Below, piece by piece: positions 56,056-64,000 of a DNA stretch of 64,000 nucleotides (positions are counted from its first letter, which is position 1; every line of letters begins with the position of its first letter). A program made the translations under genes and the position numbers. The stretch covers positions 3,658,001 to 3,722,000 of the forward strand of contig NZ_BJHV01000001.1 of NCBI RefSeq assembly GCF_005405925.1, given 5' to 3'. The notes beneath the pieces were generated by a model. It searched no databases and had not been told where the DNA came from. It saw nothing but the letters and a program-made list of their open reading frames with translations. This DNA is from Streptomyces antimycoticus (GTDB lineage: Bacteria; Actinomycetota; Actinomycetes; Streptomycetales; Streptomycetaceae).

Positions 56056-57143
56056 GACACCGCACCCCGCTGCGACTGACGGCCCAACTCGGACCGGGCG
56101 GCGTCGAGTTCCACCGCGAGCGTCTCCACCAGCCGCGCGGCGGGCAGTTCGCGCGCCAGCCGGTGCCCCTGCCCGGCCCACAGCGCCATCCCCTGCGGAT
56201 CGCCCGCCTTGGCGGCCGCCTTACGGAGGCCGGACGTCATGTGGTGCAGCTGGGGGTAGGCGGCGGGCGCGTGCGGGCCGTGCTCGCGCATGAAGCGGTT
56301 GACCAGGCCCCGGGCCGGGCGGCCGGAGAAGGCGCGGGTCAGCTCGGTCCGGCCGAACAGCGGATCCGTCATCGCCTGCTTGTGCAGGGCGTTCGCCCCG
56401 GACTCGGGGCACACCAGGAACGCGGTCCCCATCTGGGCCGCGACCGCGCCCGCGGCCAGCGCCGAGGCGATCTGCGAACCACGCATGATCCCGCCCGCCG
56501 CGATGATCGGGATCTGGACGTACTCACGGACCAGCGTGATCAGCGACAGCAGACCGAGTCCGGCGCCCATTCCGTCGACGGCCGGGTCATTGCTGTACGT
56601 GCCCTGGTGGCCACCGGCCTCCACGCCCTGCACACAGACGGCGTCGGCGCCCGCCCACTGGGCGGTCTGCGCCTCGACGGGCGAGGTCACGGTCACGATC
56701 GTGCGGGTGCCGGCCTGGGCGAAGGCGTCGAGGACGGCACGGGTCGGGCAGCCGAAGGTGAACGAGACGACCGGAACCGGGTTGTCGAGGAGCACGGCGA
56801 GCTTCGCGTCGTACGCGTCGTCCGTGCCCGCGTCCGGGTCGCCCAGCGGAGTCTCGTACCAGGCCGCCTCGCCCGTGAGCCGCGCCCGGTAGGCCCCGAC
56901 GGCGGCCGTGTCGGCATTGGACGGCTGCGGCATGAACAGATTGACGCCGAAGTGCCGTCCGGTCAGCCCTCGCAGCTGTTTGATCTCCTCATACATCGCT
57001 TCCGGCGTCTTGTAGCCGGCAGCGAGGAAACCGAGGCCACCGGCCTCGGAGACAGTGGCGGCGAGCTGCGGGCAGGAGGCTCCACCCGCCATCGGCGCCT
57101 GCACGATCGGGTACCGGTAAAGATCGGTCAGCGCGGAGGACAT
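56052..57143 (-). CDS. Nitronate monooxygenase (NMO/2-nitropropane dioxygenase family)
   Basis: 363-residue FMN-dependent TIM-barrel oxidase that detoxifies nitronates. Family features: YPIVQAPMAGGASCPQLAAT, GGLGFLAAGYKTPEAMYEEI, GADAVCVQGVEAGGHQGTYS, PIIAAGGIMRGSQIASALAA then GAVAAQMGTAFLVCPES. ATG 57143 is the start that leads into the barrel; the frame is open to 57170. Four-base overlap with rsmE. dnaJ ends 98 bases upstream on the same strand. Confidence 0.93.
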   Translation of the reverse strand: MSSALTDLYRYPIVQAPMAGGASCPQLAATVSEAGGLGFLAAGYKTPEAMYEEIKQLRGLTGRHFGVNLFMPQPSNADTAAVGAYRARLTGEAAWYETPLGDPDAGTDDAYDAKLAVLLDNPVPVVSFTFGCPTRAVLDAFAQAGTRTIVTVTSPVEAQTAQWAGADAVCVQGVEAGGHQGTYSNDPAVDGMGAGLGLLSLITLVREYVQIPIIAAGGIMRGSQIASALAAGAVAAQMGTAFLVCPESGANALHKQAMTDPLFGRTELTRAFSGRPARGLVNRFMREHGPHAPAAYPQLHHMTSGLRKAAAKAGDPQGMALWAGQGHRLARELPAARLVETLAVELDAARSELGRQSQRGAVS

Positions 57144-57241
57144 GGCCACATCGTGCCATGCCCTCCACACGGGCTCACCACCGGATCAGCGGTGCTGCGG
57201 GCGTCGGCGGCGCTACGGGCCGTATCCCGTCCCGGAAGCGC

Positions 57242-58375
57242 CTACCGCCCGTTGAACGCGTCCTTCAGCCGCGAGAACAGCCCCTGCTGTCCAGGCTTGA
57301 ATTCGCCGACCGGGCGCTCCTCGCCGCGCAGCTTGGACAGCCGCCGCAGCAGCTCCTCCTGCTCCGGGTCAAGCTTGGTCGGGGTGGTCACCTCGACATG
57401 CACGATCAGGTCGCCCCGGCCGCCGCCCCGCAGATGGGTGACGCCGCGCTGGTGCAGCGGGATCGACTGGCCGGACTGGGTGCCGGGCCGGATGTCGACC
57501 TCCTCCAGGCCGTCCAGCGTCTCCAGCGGCACCTTGGTGCCCAGCGACGCCGCCGTCATCGGGATGGTCACCGTGCAGTGCATATCGTCGCCGCGCCGCT
57601 GGAAGACCGGGTGCGGGACCTCGTGGATCTCCACATACAGGTCGCCCGCCGGGCCGCCGCCCGGTCCGACCTCGCCCTCACCGGCCAGCTGGATCCTGGT
57701 GCCGTTGTCCACACCGGCGGGGATCTTCACGGTCAGGGTGCGCCGCGAGCGGATCCGGCCGTCGCCCGCGCACTCCGGGCACGGGGTGGGCACCACGGTG
57801 CCGAAGCCCTGGCACTGGGGGCACGGCCGCGAGGTCATGACCTGGCCCAGGAAGGACCGCGTCACCTGGGAGACCTCACCGCGGCCACGGCACATGTCAC
57901 AGGTCTGCGCCGAGGTGCCCGGCGCCGCGCCCTCGCCGCTGCACGTGGTGCAGACGACCGCGGTGTCGACCTGGATGTCCTTGGTCGTCCCGAACGCGGC
58001 CTCGTTGAGCTCCACGTCCAGACGGATCATCGCGTCCTGACCGCGCCGGGTCCTGGAACGCGGACCGCGCTGCGAGGCGGTGCCGAAGAACGCGTCCATG
58101 ATGTCGGAGAAGTTGCCGAAGCCACCGCCGAAGCCTCCGGCGCCACCGCCGCCGGCCCCGGACATCGGGTCCCCGCCCAGGTCGTAGACCTGCTTCTTCT
58201 GTGGGTCCGACAAGACCTCGTAAGCGGCGTTGATCTCCTTGAACCGCTCCTGGGTCTTCGGATCCGGGTTCACATCCGGATGCAGCTCGCGTGCGAGCCG
58301 GCGGAATGCCTTCTTGATCTGGTCCTGCGAGGCATCACGCGGCACGCCCAGGACTGCGTAGTAGTCCGTCGCCAC
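57242..58375 (-). CDS. dnaJ: Chaperone DnaJ
   Basis: Hsp40 co-chaperone that stimulates DnaK. 377 residues: J domain with YAVLGVPRDASQDQIKKAFR and the HPD loop in ARELHPDVNPD; a Gly/Phe region; four zinc repeats CTTCSGEG, CDMCRGRG, CPQCQGFG, CPECAGDG; then the client-binding C-terminal domains. GTG 58375 directly follows the hrcA stop with no gap, so the two are co-translated. This is the dnaJ2/hrcA locus of Streptomyces, distinct from dnaJ1 of the dnaK operon. Confidence 0.96.
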   Translation of the reverse strand: MATDYYAVLGVPRDASQDQIKKAFRRLARELHPDVNPDPKTQERFKEINAAYEVLSDPQKKQVYDLGGDPMSGAGGGGAGGFGGGFGNFSDIMDAFFGTASQRGPRSRTRRGQDAMIRLDVELNEAAFGTTKDIQVDTAVVCTTCSGEGAAPGTSAQTCDMCRGRGEVSQVTRSFLGQVMTSRPCPQCQGFGTVVPTPCPECAGDGRIRSRRTLTVKIPAGVDNGTRIQLAGEGEVGPGGGPAGDLYVEIHEVPHPVFQRRGDDMHCTVTIPMTAASLGTKVPLETLDGLEEVDIRPGTQSGQSIPLHQRGVTHLRGGGRGDLIVHVEVTTPTKLDPEQEELLRRLSKLRGEERPVGEFKPGQQGLFSRLKDAFNGR

Positions 58376-59392
58376 TTACGACTCCGCCAGGATCTGTCCG
58401 ACGTAACGTGCCACTGCGCGTACCGCTCCCATCGTTCCGGGGTAGTCCATGCGGGTCGGTCCGACCACGCCGAGTTTGGCGACCGCCTCGTCGCCGGAAC
58501 CGTAGCCGACCGCGACGACCGAGGTGGCGTTGAGCCCCTCGTGAGCATTCTCATGCCCGATCCGCACGGTCATACCCGAGTCCTTGGCCTCGCCCAGCAA
58601 CTTGAGGAGGACGACATGCTCCTCGAGTGCCTCCAGGACGGGCCGGATCGTCAGGGGGAAATCATGCACGAAACGCGTGAGGTTCGCGGTGCCGCCGATC
58701 ATCAGCCGCTCCTCGGTCTCCTCCACCAGCGTCTCGAGCAAGGTCGACAGCACGATCGAGACGGTCCCCCGGTCCTCCTGTTCGAAGGACTCCGGAAGAT
58801 CCTGCACCAACTGCGGCACATCCGCGAAACGCCGACCCACGACCCGGCTGTTGAGCCGGGCGCGCAGATCGGCCAGCGAGTCCTCGGTGATCGGAGTGGG
58901 GCAGTCCACCATGCGCTGCTCCACCCGGCCGGTGTCCGTGATCAGCACCAGCATCACCCGGGCCGTGGCCAGCGGCAGCAGCTCCACATGGCGCACCGTC
59001 GAGCGGGTCAGCGACGGATACTGCACCACCGCCACCTGCCGGGTCAGCTGTGCCAGCAGCCGGACCGTGCGGCCCACCACGTCATCGAGGTCGACCGCGC
59101 CGTCCAGGAAGTTCTGAATGGCCCGCCGCTCCGGGCTGGACAGCGGCTTCACTCCGGCCAGCTTGTCCACGAAGAGGCGATAGCCCTTGTCGGTGGGGAT
59201 CCGCCCGGCGCTCGTATGCGGCTGGGCGATGAACCCCTCGTCCTCCAGAGCGGCCATGTCGTTACGCACCGTGGCCGGGGAGACCCCCAGCCGGTGCCGC
59301 TCGGTGAGCGCCTTGGAGCCGACCGGCTCCTCCGTCCCCACATAGTCCTGGACAATGGCACGCAGCACCTCGAGTCTGCGTTCGCTGAGCAC
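58376..59392 (-). CDS. hrcA: Heat-inducible repressor HrcA
   Basis: Repressor of class I heat-shock genes that binds CIRCE, aided by GroEL. 338 residues: winged helix [60 protein letters not shown]; then a GAF-like domain and the inserted helical part ([20 protein letters not shown] ... [20 protein letters not shown]). GTG 59392 has GGAGG eight bases upstream; the frame upstream to 60241 is antisense to the MBL gene. A CIRCE element lies 43 bases upstream, so hrcA represses itself and dnaJ. Confidence 0.97.
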   Translation of the reverse strand: MLSERRLEVLRAIVQDYVGTEEPVGSKALTERHRLGVSPATVRNDMAALEDEGFIAQPHTSAGRIPTDKGYRLFVDKLAGVKPLSSPERRAIQNFLDGAVDLDDVVGRTVRLLAQLTRQVAVVQYPSLTRSTVRHVELLPLATARVMLVLITDTGRVEQRMVDCPTPITEDSLADLRARLNSRVVGRRFADVPQLVQDLPESFEQEDRGTVSIVLSTLLETLVEETEERLMIGGTANLTRFVHDFPLTIRPVLEALEEHVVLLKLLGEAKDSGMTVRIGHENAHEGLNATSVVAVGYGSGDEAVAKLGVVGPTRMDYPGTMGAVRAVARYVGQILAES

Positions 59393-59434
59393 CCCGCGCA
59401 CCTCCAGTCCAGCGGTCTCATCAGGTCGTCCGCC

Positions 59435-59461
59435 CTGGCACTCACCGGGCACGAGTGCCAG
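59435..59461. promoter_or_regulatory. CIRCE operator upstream of hrcA
   Basis: CTGGCACTC - nine bases - GAGTGCCAG is a perfect 9-9-9 inverted repeat matching the CIRCE consensus (TTAGCACTC-N9-GAGTGCTAA) with the outer bases changed. It lies 43 bases before the hrcA start and 97 bases before the divergent MBL gene. Confidence 0.92.
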
Positions 59462-59557
59462 AACCCCTCCGCCAGTGTACGGCGGGGTGCGGTGGCATGG
59501 GCAAGAGCCGCCGCTGGCAGCAACTCTCCCCCATCCCCGTTGAGCTAGCGTCGCGGT

Positions 59558-60280
59558 ATGGAGACGTGTTGGGAAGAGGCAGGCTGGGAGCGGCTCGCGC
59601 CCGGTGTGGCCCGCCGTCGGTTGCCGGAGTGGGACGAGACGGTCGGCGTGGTCGTCGGCCGGACCGACATCCTCGTCGTGGACACCGGCGCGACCCTGCG
59701 CGCCGGGGCCGAGCTGCGCGCCCTGATCACCCGGCTGACCGGCCGCCGCCCCACCCGGATCGCGCTCACCCATCCGCACTTCGACCACGTCCTGGGCTCG
59801 GCCGCCTTCGCGGGCTGCGAGGTGTACGGGGCCACGGGCATGGACGAGCTGCTGCGCCGGGAGCGGGAGACGCTGCGCGAGGACGCGATCCGCCACGGGG
59901 TGGAACGGAACGCCGCCACCGAGGCCGTGGACCATCTGGTCGGCCCGCACCACCTGGTCTCCGGGGAGCTCACCCTGGACCTGGGCGAGCGGCAGGTGCT
60001 GCTGGCCAATGTGGGGCCCGGCCACACCGCCCATGACCTGGCCGTTCTGGTGCCCGGCCGGCCCGAGGTGGTCTTCTGCGGCGATCTGGTGGAGGAGTCC
60101 GGCACGCCGCAGGCCGGGCCCGACGCGATCCCCGGCCGCTGGCCCGCCGCCCTCGACCGGCTGCTCGCCCTCGGCGGCCCGGACGCGCGGTATGTCCCGG
60201 GGCACGGCTCGGTCGTGGACGCCGGGTTCGTCCGGGCCCAACGTGACGAATTGGCGGCCCGCTTCGGCGTGTCCCTCTAG
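59558..60280 (+). CDS. MBL-fold metallohydrolase
   Basis: 240-residue metallo-beta-lactamase-fold hydrolase. Metal motif [20 protein letters not shown] (HxHxDH variant HPHFDH), His in [18 protein letters not shown], Asp in [12 protein letters not shown], and His in [13 protein letters not shown]. It is a general hydrolase of unknown substrate. Divergent from hrcA with CIRCE between them, although CIRCE faces hrcA. Confidence 0.9.
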   Translation: METCWEEAGWERLAPGVARRRLPEWDETVGVVVGRTDILVVDTGATLRAGAELRALITRLTGRRPTRIALTHPHFDHVLGSAAFAGCEVYGATGMDELLRRERETLREDAIRHGVERNAATEAVDHLVGPHHLVSGELTLDLGERQVLLANVGPGHTAHDLAVLVPGRPEVVFCGDLVEESGTPQAGPDAIPGRWPAALDRLLALGGPDARYVPGHGSVVDAGFVRAQRDELAARFGVSL

Positions 60281-60365
60281 GCGTCCGCCCAGCCGCCCAA
60301 CTAGGCGTCCACCTAGTTGTCCGCACTACAGGAGCGGGCGGTCGTCGCGCGCTATCGTCATCCGG

Positions 60366-61187
60366 ATGCGACAGTACGACCCGGACCTGACCCCGCCCTG
60401 GAAGCGGCAGCGGCCCGCCCCCGAGGTCCCCGCCGAACCGGACCTCGTCGTGGAGGAGGTCACCACCGGCTTCTGCGGCGCCGTGATCCGCTGCGAGAAG
60501 ACGGCCCAGGGCCCCACGGTCACTCTGGAGGACCGCTTCGGCAAACATCGCGTCTTCCCCATGGAGCCGCGCGGTTTTCTGCTCGAGGGGCGTGTCGTCA
60601 CCCTCGTACGCCCGCGCGCGGCGGCCCCCAGCGCGCCCCAGCGCACGGCCTCGGGGTCGATCGCCGTTCCGGGAGCGCGCGCGAGGGTCGCCCGTGCCGG
60701 GCGCATCTATGTCGAGGGGCGCCATGACGCGGAGCTGGTGGAGCGGGTCTGGGGCGACGATCTGCGCATCGAAGGCGTCGTCGTGGAGTACCTGGAGGGC
60801 GTCGACGACCTGCCCGCCATCGTCGATGACTTCTCCCCCGGCCCGGACGCCCGGCTCGGCGTCCTCGTCGACCATCTGGTGACGGGCTCCAAGGAGTCCC
60901 GTATCGCCGGGCAGGTCACCGGCGAGCATGTGCTGGTCCTCGGCCACCCCTATATCGACATCTGGGAGGCCGTGAAGCCGTCCTCCGTCGGCATCCCGGC
61001 CTGGCCGACGGTGCCGCACGGCCAGGACTGGAAGAAGGGCGTCTGCCGCGCCCTGGGCTGGCCGGAGAACACCGGGGCCGCCTGGCAGCGGATCCTGTCC
61101 TCGGTCCACTCCTACAAGGACCTCCAGCCGGAGCTCCTGGGCCGGGTGGAGGAATTGATCGACTTCGTGACGGCCCCGCAGGGCTGA
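60366..61187 (+). CDS. DUF3097 protein
   Basis: 273 residues, a conserved actinobacterial family of unknown function. It begins MRQYDPDLTPPWKRQRPAPE; the centre GRIYVEGRHDAELVERVWGD, DLRIEGVVVEYLEGVDDLPA has the Glu-then-acidic layout of a Toprim-like nucleotidyl-transfer domain (VEGxHD ... EGVDD), and HVLVLGHPYIDIWEAVKPSS follows. A role in DNA or RNA handling is inferred from that pattern. ATG 60366. Confidence 0.88.
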   Translation: MRQYDPDLTPPWKRQRPAPEVPAEPDLVVEEVTTGFCGAVIRCEKTAQGPTVTLEDRFGKHRVFPMEPRGFLLEGRVVTLVRPRAAAPSAPQRTASGSIAVPGARARVARAGRIYVEGRHDAELVERVWGDDLRIEGVVVEYLEGVDDLPAIVDDFSPGPDARLGVLVDHLVTGSKESRIAGQVTGEHVLVLGHPYIDIWEAVKPSSVGIPAWPTVPHGQDWKKGVCRALGWPENTGAAWQRILSSVHSYKDLQPELLGRVEELIDFVTAPQG

Positions 61188-61198
61188 CGGGTTCCGTC

Positions 61199-62430
61199 TC
61201 AGTCCACCAGGTCCCGCACCACCGCGTCCGCCAGCAGCCGCCCGCGCAGCGTGAGCACGGCCCGCCCCCGTCCGTACGGCTCCGGGTCCAGCAGACCGTC
61301 CTCCAGCGCCCGGGCCGCGGCCGCCGCCCCGGCCGGGCGCAGCAGCTCCAGCGGGCAGCCCTCGACCAGCCGCAGCTCCAGCAGGATCCGCTCCACCCGG
61401 CGCTCCTCGGCGGTCAGCAGCTCCCGGCCCGCGCCGGGCGACCTGCCCTCGCCCAGGGCCTGTGCGTACGCCCCGGGGTGCTTCACGTTCCACCACCGCA
61501 CGCCGCCCACATGGCTGTGCGCGCCGGGGCCGGCGCCCCACCAGTCGGCGCCGCGCCAGTACAGCTCGTTGTGCCGGCAGCGCCCGGCGGGCGAGGTGGC
61601 CCAGTTGGAGACCTCGTACCAGGCGAACCCGGCGGCCGACAGGATCTCCTCGGCGATCAGATAGCGGTCCGCGTGCACATCGTCGTCGGTCATCGGGACC
61701 TCGCCGCGCCGGATCCGCCGCGCCAGCTGGGTGCCCTCCTCCACGATCAGCGCATACGCCGACACATGGTCCGGCCCCGCCCGAGGGCCGCCTCCAGGGA
61801 GGCCCGCCAGTCCGCGTCACTCTCCCCCGGCGTCCCGTAGATCAGGTCCAGGTTCACATGGTCGAACCCGGCTGCCCGGGCCTCGGCCACGCACGCCTCC
61901 GGCCGCCCGGGGGTATGCGTACGGTCCAGCACCTTCAGGACGTGCTGCCGGGCGCTCTGCATCCCGAAGGAGATCCGGTTGAACCCCGCCTCCCGCAGCT
62001 CCGCCAGATAGCGCGGATCGACCGACTCCGGATTCGCCTCGGTCGTGACCTCGACCCCCTCGGCCAGCCCGAACTCCTCCCGGATCGCGCCGAGCATCCG
62101 CCCGAGATCCGCCGCGGCGAGCAGGGTCGGGGTCCCGCCGCCGACGAAGACGGTCTCCACGGGCCGCGGGTCGTCGCCCAGCACCTTCCGCGCCAGCCGC
62201 ACCTCCTCGACGACCTGCTCGGCGTAGTTGTCCCGCGAGGCGAGCACACCGCCGGAGCCGCGCAGCTCACTGGCGGTGTAGGTGTTGAAGTCGCAGTAGC
62301 CGCAGCGGGTGGCGCAGTACGGCACATGCAGATAGAACCCCAGCGGCCGCCGCTCCGCCCCCGCCAAAGCGGTCGCGGGCAGTGCGCCGTCCTCGGGCAT
62401 GGGCTCACCATCTGGCAGTACGGAAGGCAT
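61199..62430 (-). CDS. hemW: Radical SAM protein HemW (one-base frameshift)
   Basis: Heme-chaperone-type radical SAM protein of the coproporphyrinogen oxidase-like family; 410 residues when repaired. The iron-sulphur motif is CATRCGYCDFNTYTASEL near residue 40, then ETVFVGGGTPTLLAAADLGR, EVTTEANPESVDPRYLAELR, NRISFGMQSARQHVLKVLDR. The frame breaks at CCCC 61775-61778: a fifth C gives GRGPDHVSAYALIVEEGTQL, which the second frame continues to HSHVGGVRWWNVKHPGAYAQ and the C-terminal HemW winged domain. ATG 62430. It lies next to hrcA/dnaJ as in many actinomycetes. Confidence 0.93.
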
Positions 62431-62540
62431 GCCCCCATTGTCCGTCACGGCCCGCGTCGCCCGGGACACGAGGTGCGGGCCCCGGAGCCCCGCGGCCCGC
62501 CGGGCAAGGTCTCGCCGGAGCAGGCCTCGCCGGACGGCGC

Positions 62541-64000
62541 CTAGACCACCTTCAGGACCAGCATCGCCAGGTCGTCGTCCGGCGGCTCCGCCGCGAACTC
62601 GTCCACCGCCTGCCGCACCCGCTCCGCGACCTCCCGCGCGCTCAGCCCCGCGCACAGCCCGAACGCCGCCGCCAGGCCGTCCTCGTCGTCGAACTGCCGG
62701 TCGCCGGATCGGTGCTCCGTCACCCCGTCCGTCACACAGAGCAGTGTTTCCCCGGGCGCCAGATCGAACGATTCACTCTCGTACGTCACATCGTCCACAA
62801 CGCCCAGCAGTATCTGCGGCGCCGCGACGGTCCGCACCTCGCCTTCGGGTCGCAGCACCAGCGGCAGTGGATGCCCCGCGCTGGCCAGCGTGCAGCGCAC
62901 CCCTTCGCCCTCGCCCAGCGGCTCCAGCTCCCCGTACAGCAGCGACAGGAACCGCGCGACCCCGCCGCCCGCCGGGAGCCCCGTGCCGACCAGGCCGCCG
63001 TCCATCAGCTCCACGACCCCGACGGGGCCTCCCACGGCCTCCACACCGGCCGCCACGGCCTCCGCCGCGCCTTCGACCGCCTGTTCCACCGCCTCCTCGC
63101 CCAGAAGCTGGTTGAGCCGGTCCAGGACCTCTCCCACGCCGTATCCCTCGCGGGCGAGCAGCCGCAGCCAGGGCCGGACGAGGCCGGTCACCACGGCCGC
63201 CTCCGGGCCGTTTCCGCAGACGTCGCCCAGGACGAAGCACCAGCGGCCGTCACCGGCCGGGAAGACGTCGTAGAAGTCGCCCCCGGCCGTGATGTCGCCG
63301 GTCGGCTCGTACACGACCGCCGACTCGACGCCGGGGATGCGCGGGATGACGGACGGCAGCAGGCCGCGCTGCAGCACCCGGCTGATGGTCGCCTGCCGGG
63401 TGTAGCGGCGGGCGGAGGCGAGCGCCAGGGCGACGCGGCGGGCGAAGTCCTCGATCAGGCCGACCGCTTCGTCCGGCATCCGCACCAGCCCGGCCCGCCC
63501 GAGCAGCAGCGTGCCGAGCGCGCGGCCGCCCGCGACCAGCCGGCAGGCCAGGGCCGCGCCGCCGGGTCCGTACGCGGCGGGGTCGGCCGGCCAGGGCCAC
63601 TCCACGGCGCTGCCGCGGACGGCGGCGGGCACCTGGGGCGGCTCCTTCTCCAGCACCCGCCGCAGGCCCTCGATGCGCCCCTCGCTGGCGTGCCAGACGC
63701 GGGCCAGCCGCGGCGGGCCGCTCGTGGAGTCGAGCCAGATCGCGCACCAGTCGGCGAGCCGGGGCACCAGCAGCTGGCCGGCCAGCGAGGTCACCATGTC
63801 CTCGTCGAACTGCCCGGCCAGCAGGTCGGACGCCTCGGCGAGGAAGGAGAGCGCGCCGCGCTGGATCCAGTCGGGGTCCAGCCGGACGGGGGCGCGGCCC
63901 GGCGCGGGCGCGACGATCTCGACGGCCTCCTTACGGCCTTCACGGACGACTCCCGCGCCCTCGGGGACGGGGCCCAGTCCCTCGCGGACGGTCCCCGCGC
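62541..64000 (-). CDS. SpoIIE-type PP2C phosphatase, C-terminal part (runs off window)
   Basis: The minus-strand frame is open from 62541 to the window edge (486 codons). A GAF-like domain (about 63400-63900; FLAEASDLLAGQFDEDMVTS, LVAGGRALGTLLLGRAGLVR) is followed by the SpoIIE/RsbU phosphatase domain with metal-binding Asp residues in DITAGGDFYDVFPAGDGRWC, VLGDVCGNGPEAAVVTGLVR and LLCVTDGVTEHRSGDRQFDD. Such proteins dephosphorylate anti-anti-sigma factors. The N-terminus lies outside the window; an ATG at 63797 is internal to the open frame. 110 bases separate it from hemW. Confidence 0.92.
   Translation of the reverse strand, partial: AGTVREGLGPVPEGAGVVREGRKEAVEIVAPAPGRAPVRLDPDWIQRGALSFLAEASDLLAGQFDEDMVTSLAGQLLVPRLADWCAIWLDSTSGPPRLARVWHASEGRIEGLRRVLEKEPPQVPAAVRGSAVEWPWPADPAAYGPGGAALACRLVAGGRALGTLLLGRAGLVRMPDEAVGLIEDFARRVALALASARRYTRQATISRVLQRGLLPSVIPRIPGVESAVVYEPTGDITAGGDFYDVFPAGDGRWCFVLGDVCGNGPEAAVVTGLVRPWLRLLAREGYGVGEVLDRLNQLLGEEAVEQAVEGAAEAVAAGVEAVGGPVGVVELMDGGLVGTGLPAGGGVARFLSLLYGELEPLGEGEGVRCTLASAGHPLPLVLRPEGEVRTVAAPQILLGVVDDVTYESESFDLAPGETLLCVTDGVTEHRSGDRQFDDEDGLAAAFGLCAGLSAREVAERVRQAVDEFAAEPPDDDLAMLVLKVV

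Overview
The window is chromosomal DNA of a Streptomyces-type actinomycete. GC is very high, overlapping ATGA/GTGA gene junctions are common, and the markers are typical: a Zur-controlled zinc transporter, a leuA leader peptide with a run of Leu codons, a CIRCE-controlled hrcA-dnaJ pair, a SpoIIE-type phosphatase, and WXG100/RHS secreted proteins. No rRNA, tRNA, insertion sequence or CRISPR array was found.

Layout. 1-4.3 kb: 5' part of glyS, then znuA-znuC-znuB and the Fur-family regulator zur. 4.5-8.3 kb: four co-directional envelope genes (WXG-like helical protein, lysozyme-like candidate ESX substrate, lipoprotein, membrane-anchored GH18-like protein). 8.3-9.8 kb: CmlR-type MFS exporter behind a 21-bp tandem repeat. 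9.9-15.0 kb: polymorphic toxin locus on the minus strand (WXG-like protein, giant RHS protein with a variable C-terminal tip, candidate immunity protein). 15.2-19.6 kb: accessory enzymes and regulators, mostly divergent pairs. 19.6-24.4 kb: uppS, recO and a large secreted CBM-FN3-sugar dehydrogenase-PEBP protein. 24.7-34.4 kb: small conserved genes, a deletion scar between two half genes, MarR/amidohydrolase/AhpD, a subtilase with an inhibitor-like partner, an HTH-ClpN pair, acetyltransferases, and a second GH18-like copy. 34.4-40 kb: response regulator, histidine kinase, MMPL exporter, TerB-like protein. 40-45 kb: leuA with leader, M4 protease plus emfourin-type inhibitor, era, a degenerate cytidine deaminase. 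45.3-64 kb: an Ig-repeat protein, then the conserved minus-strand block CNNM/CBS protein-ybeY-phoH, pfkB-type kinase, rnz, HIT protein, lipoprotein, rsmE, nitronate monooxygenase, dnaJ, hrcA, then MBL hydrolase, DUF3097 protein, hemW, and a truncated SpoIIE phosphatase.

A strong quality signal runs through the window. Eight genes, including conserved ones (recO, phoH, rnz, hemW), are each broken by one missing base in a run of four or five G/C. In every case adding one base restores the expected full-length protein. These are most simply sequence errors; those genes are annotated as whole CDSs with the break marked.

Biological points of most interest: the four-gene envelope/ESX-like operon; two protease-inhibitor gene pairs in which neither protease has a signal peptide; the HTH-ClpN pair behind two identical-architecture inverted repeats; and the toxin-immunity tip of the RHS locus.
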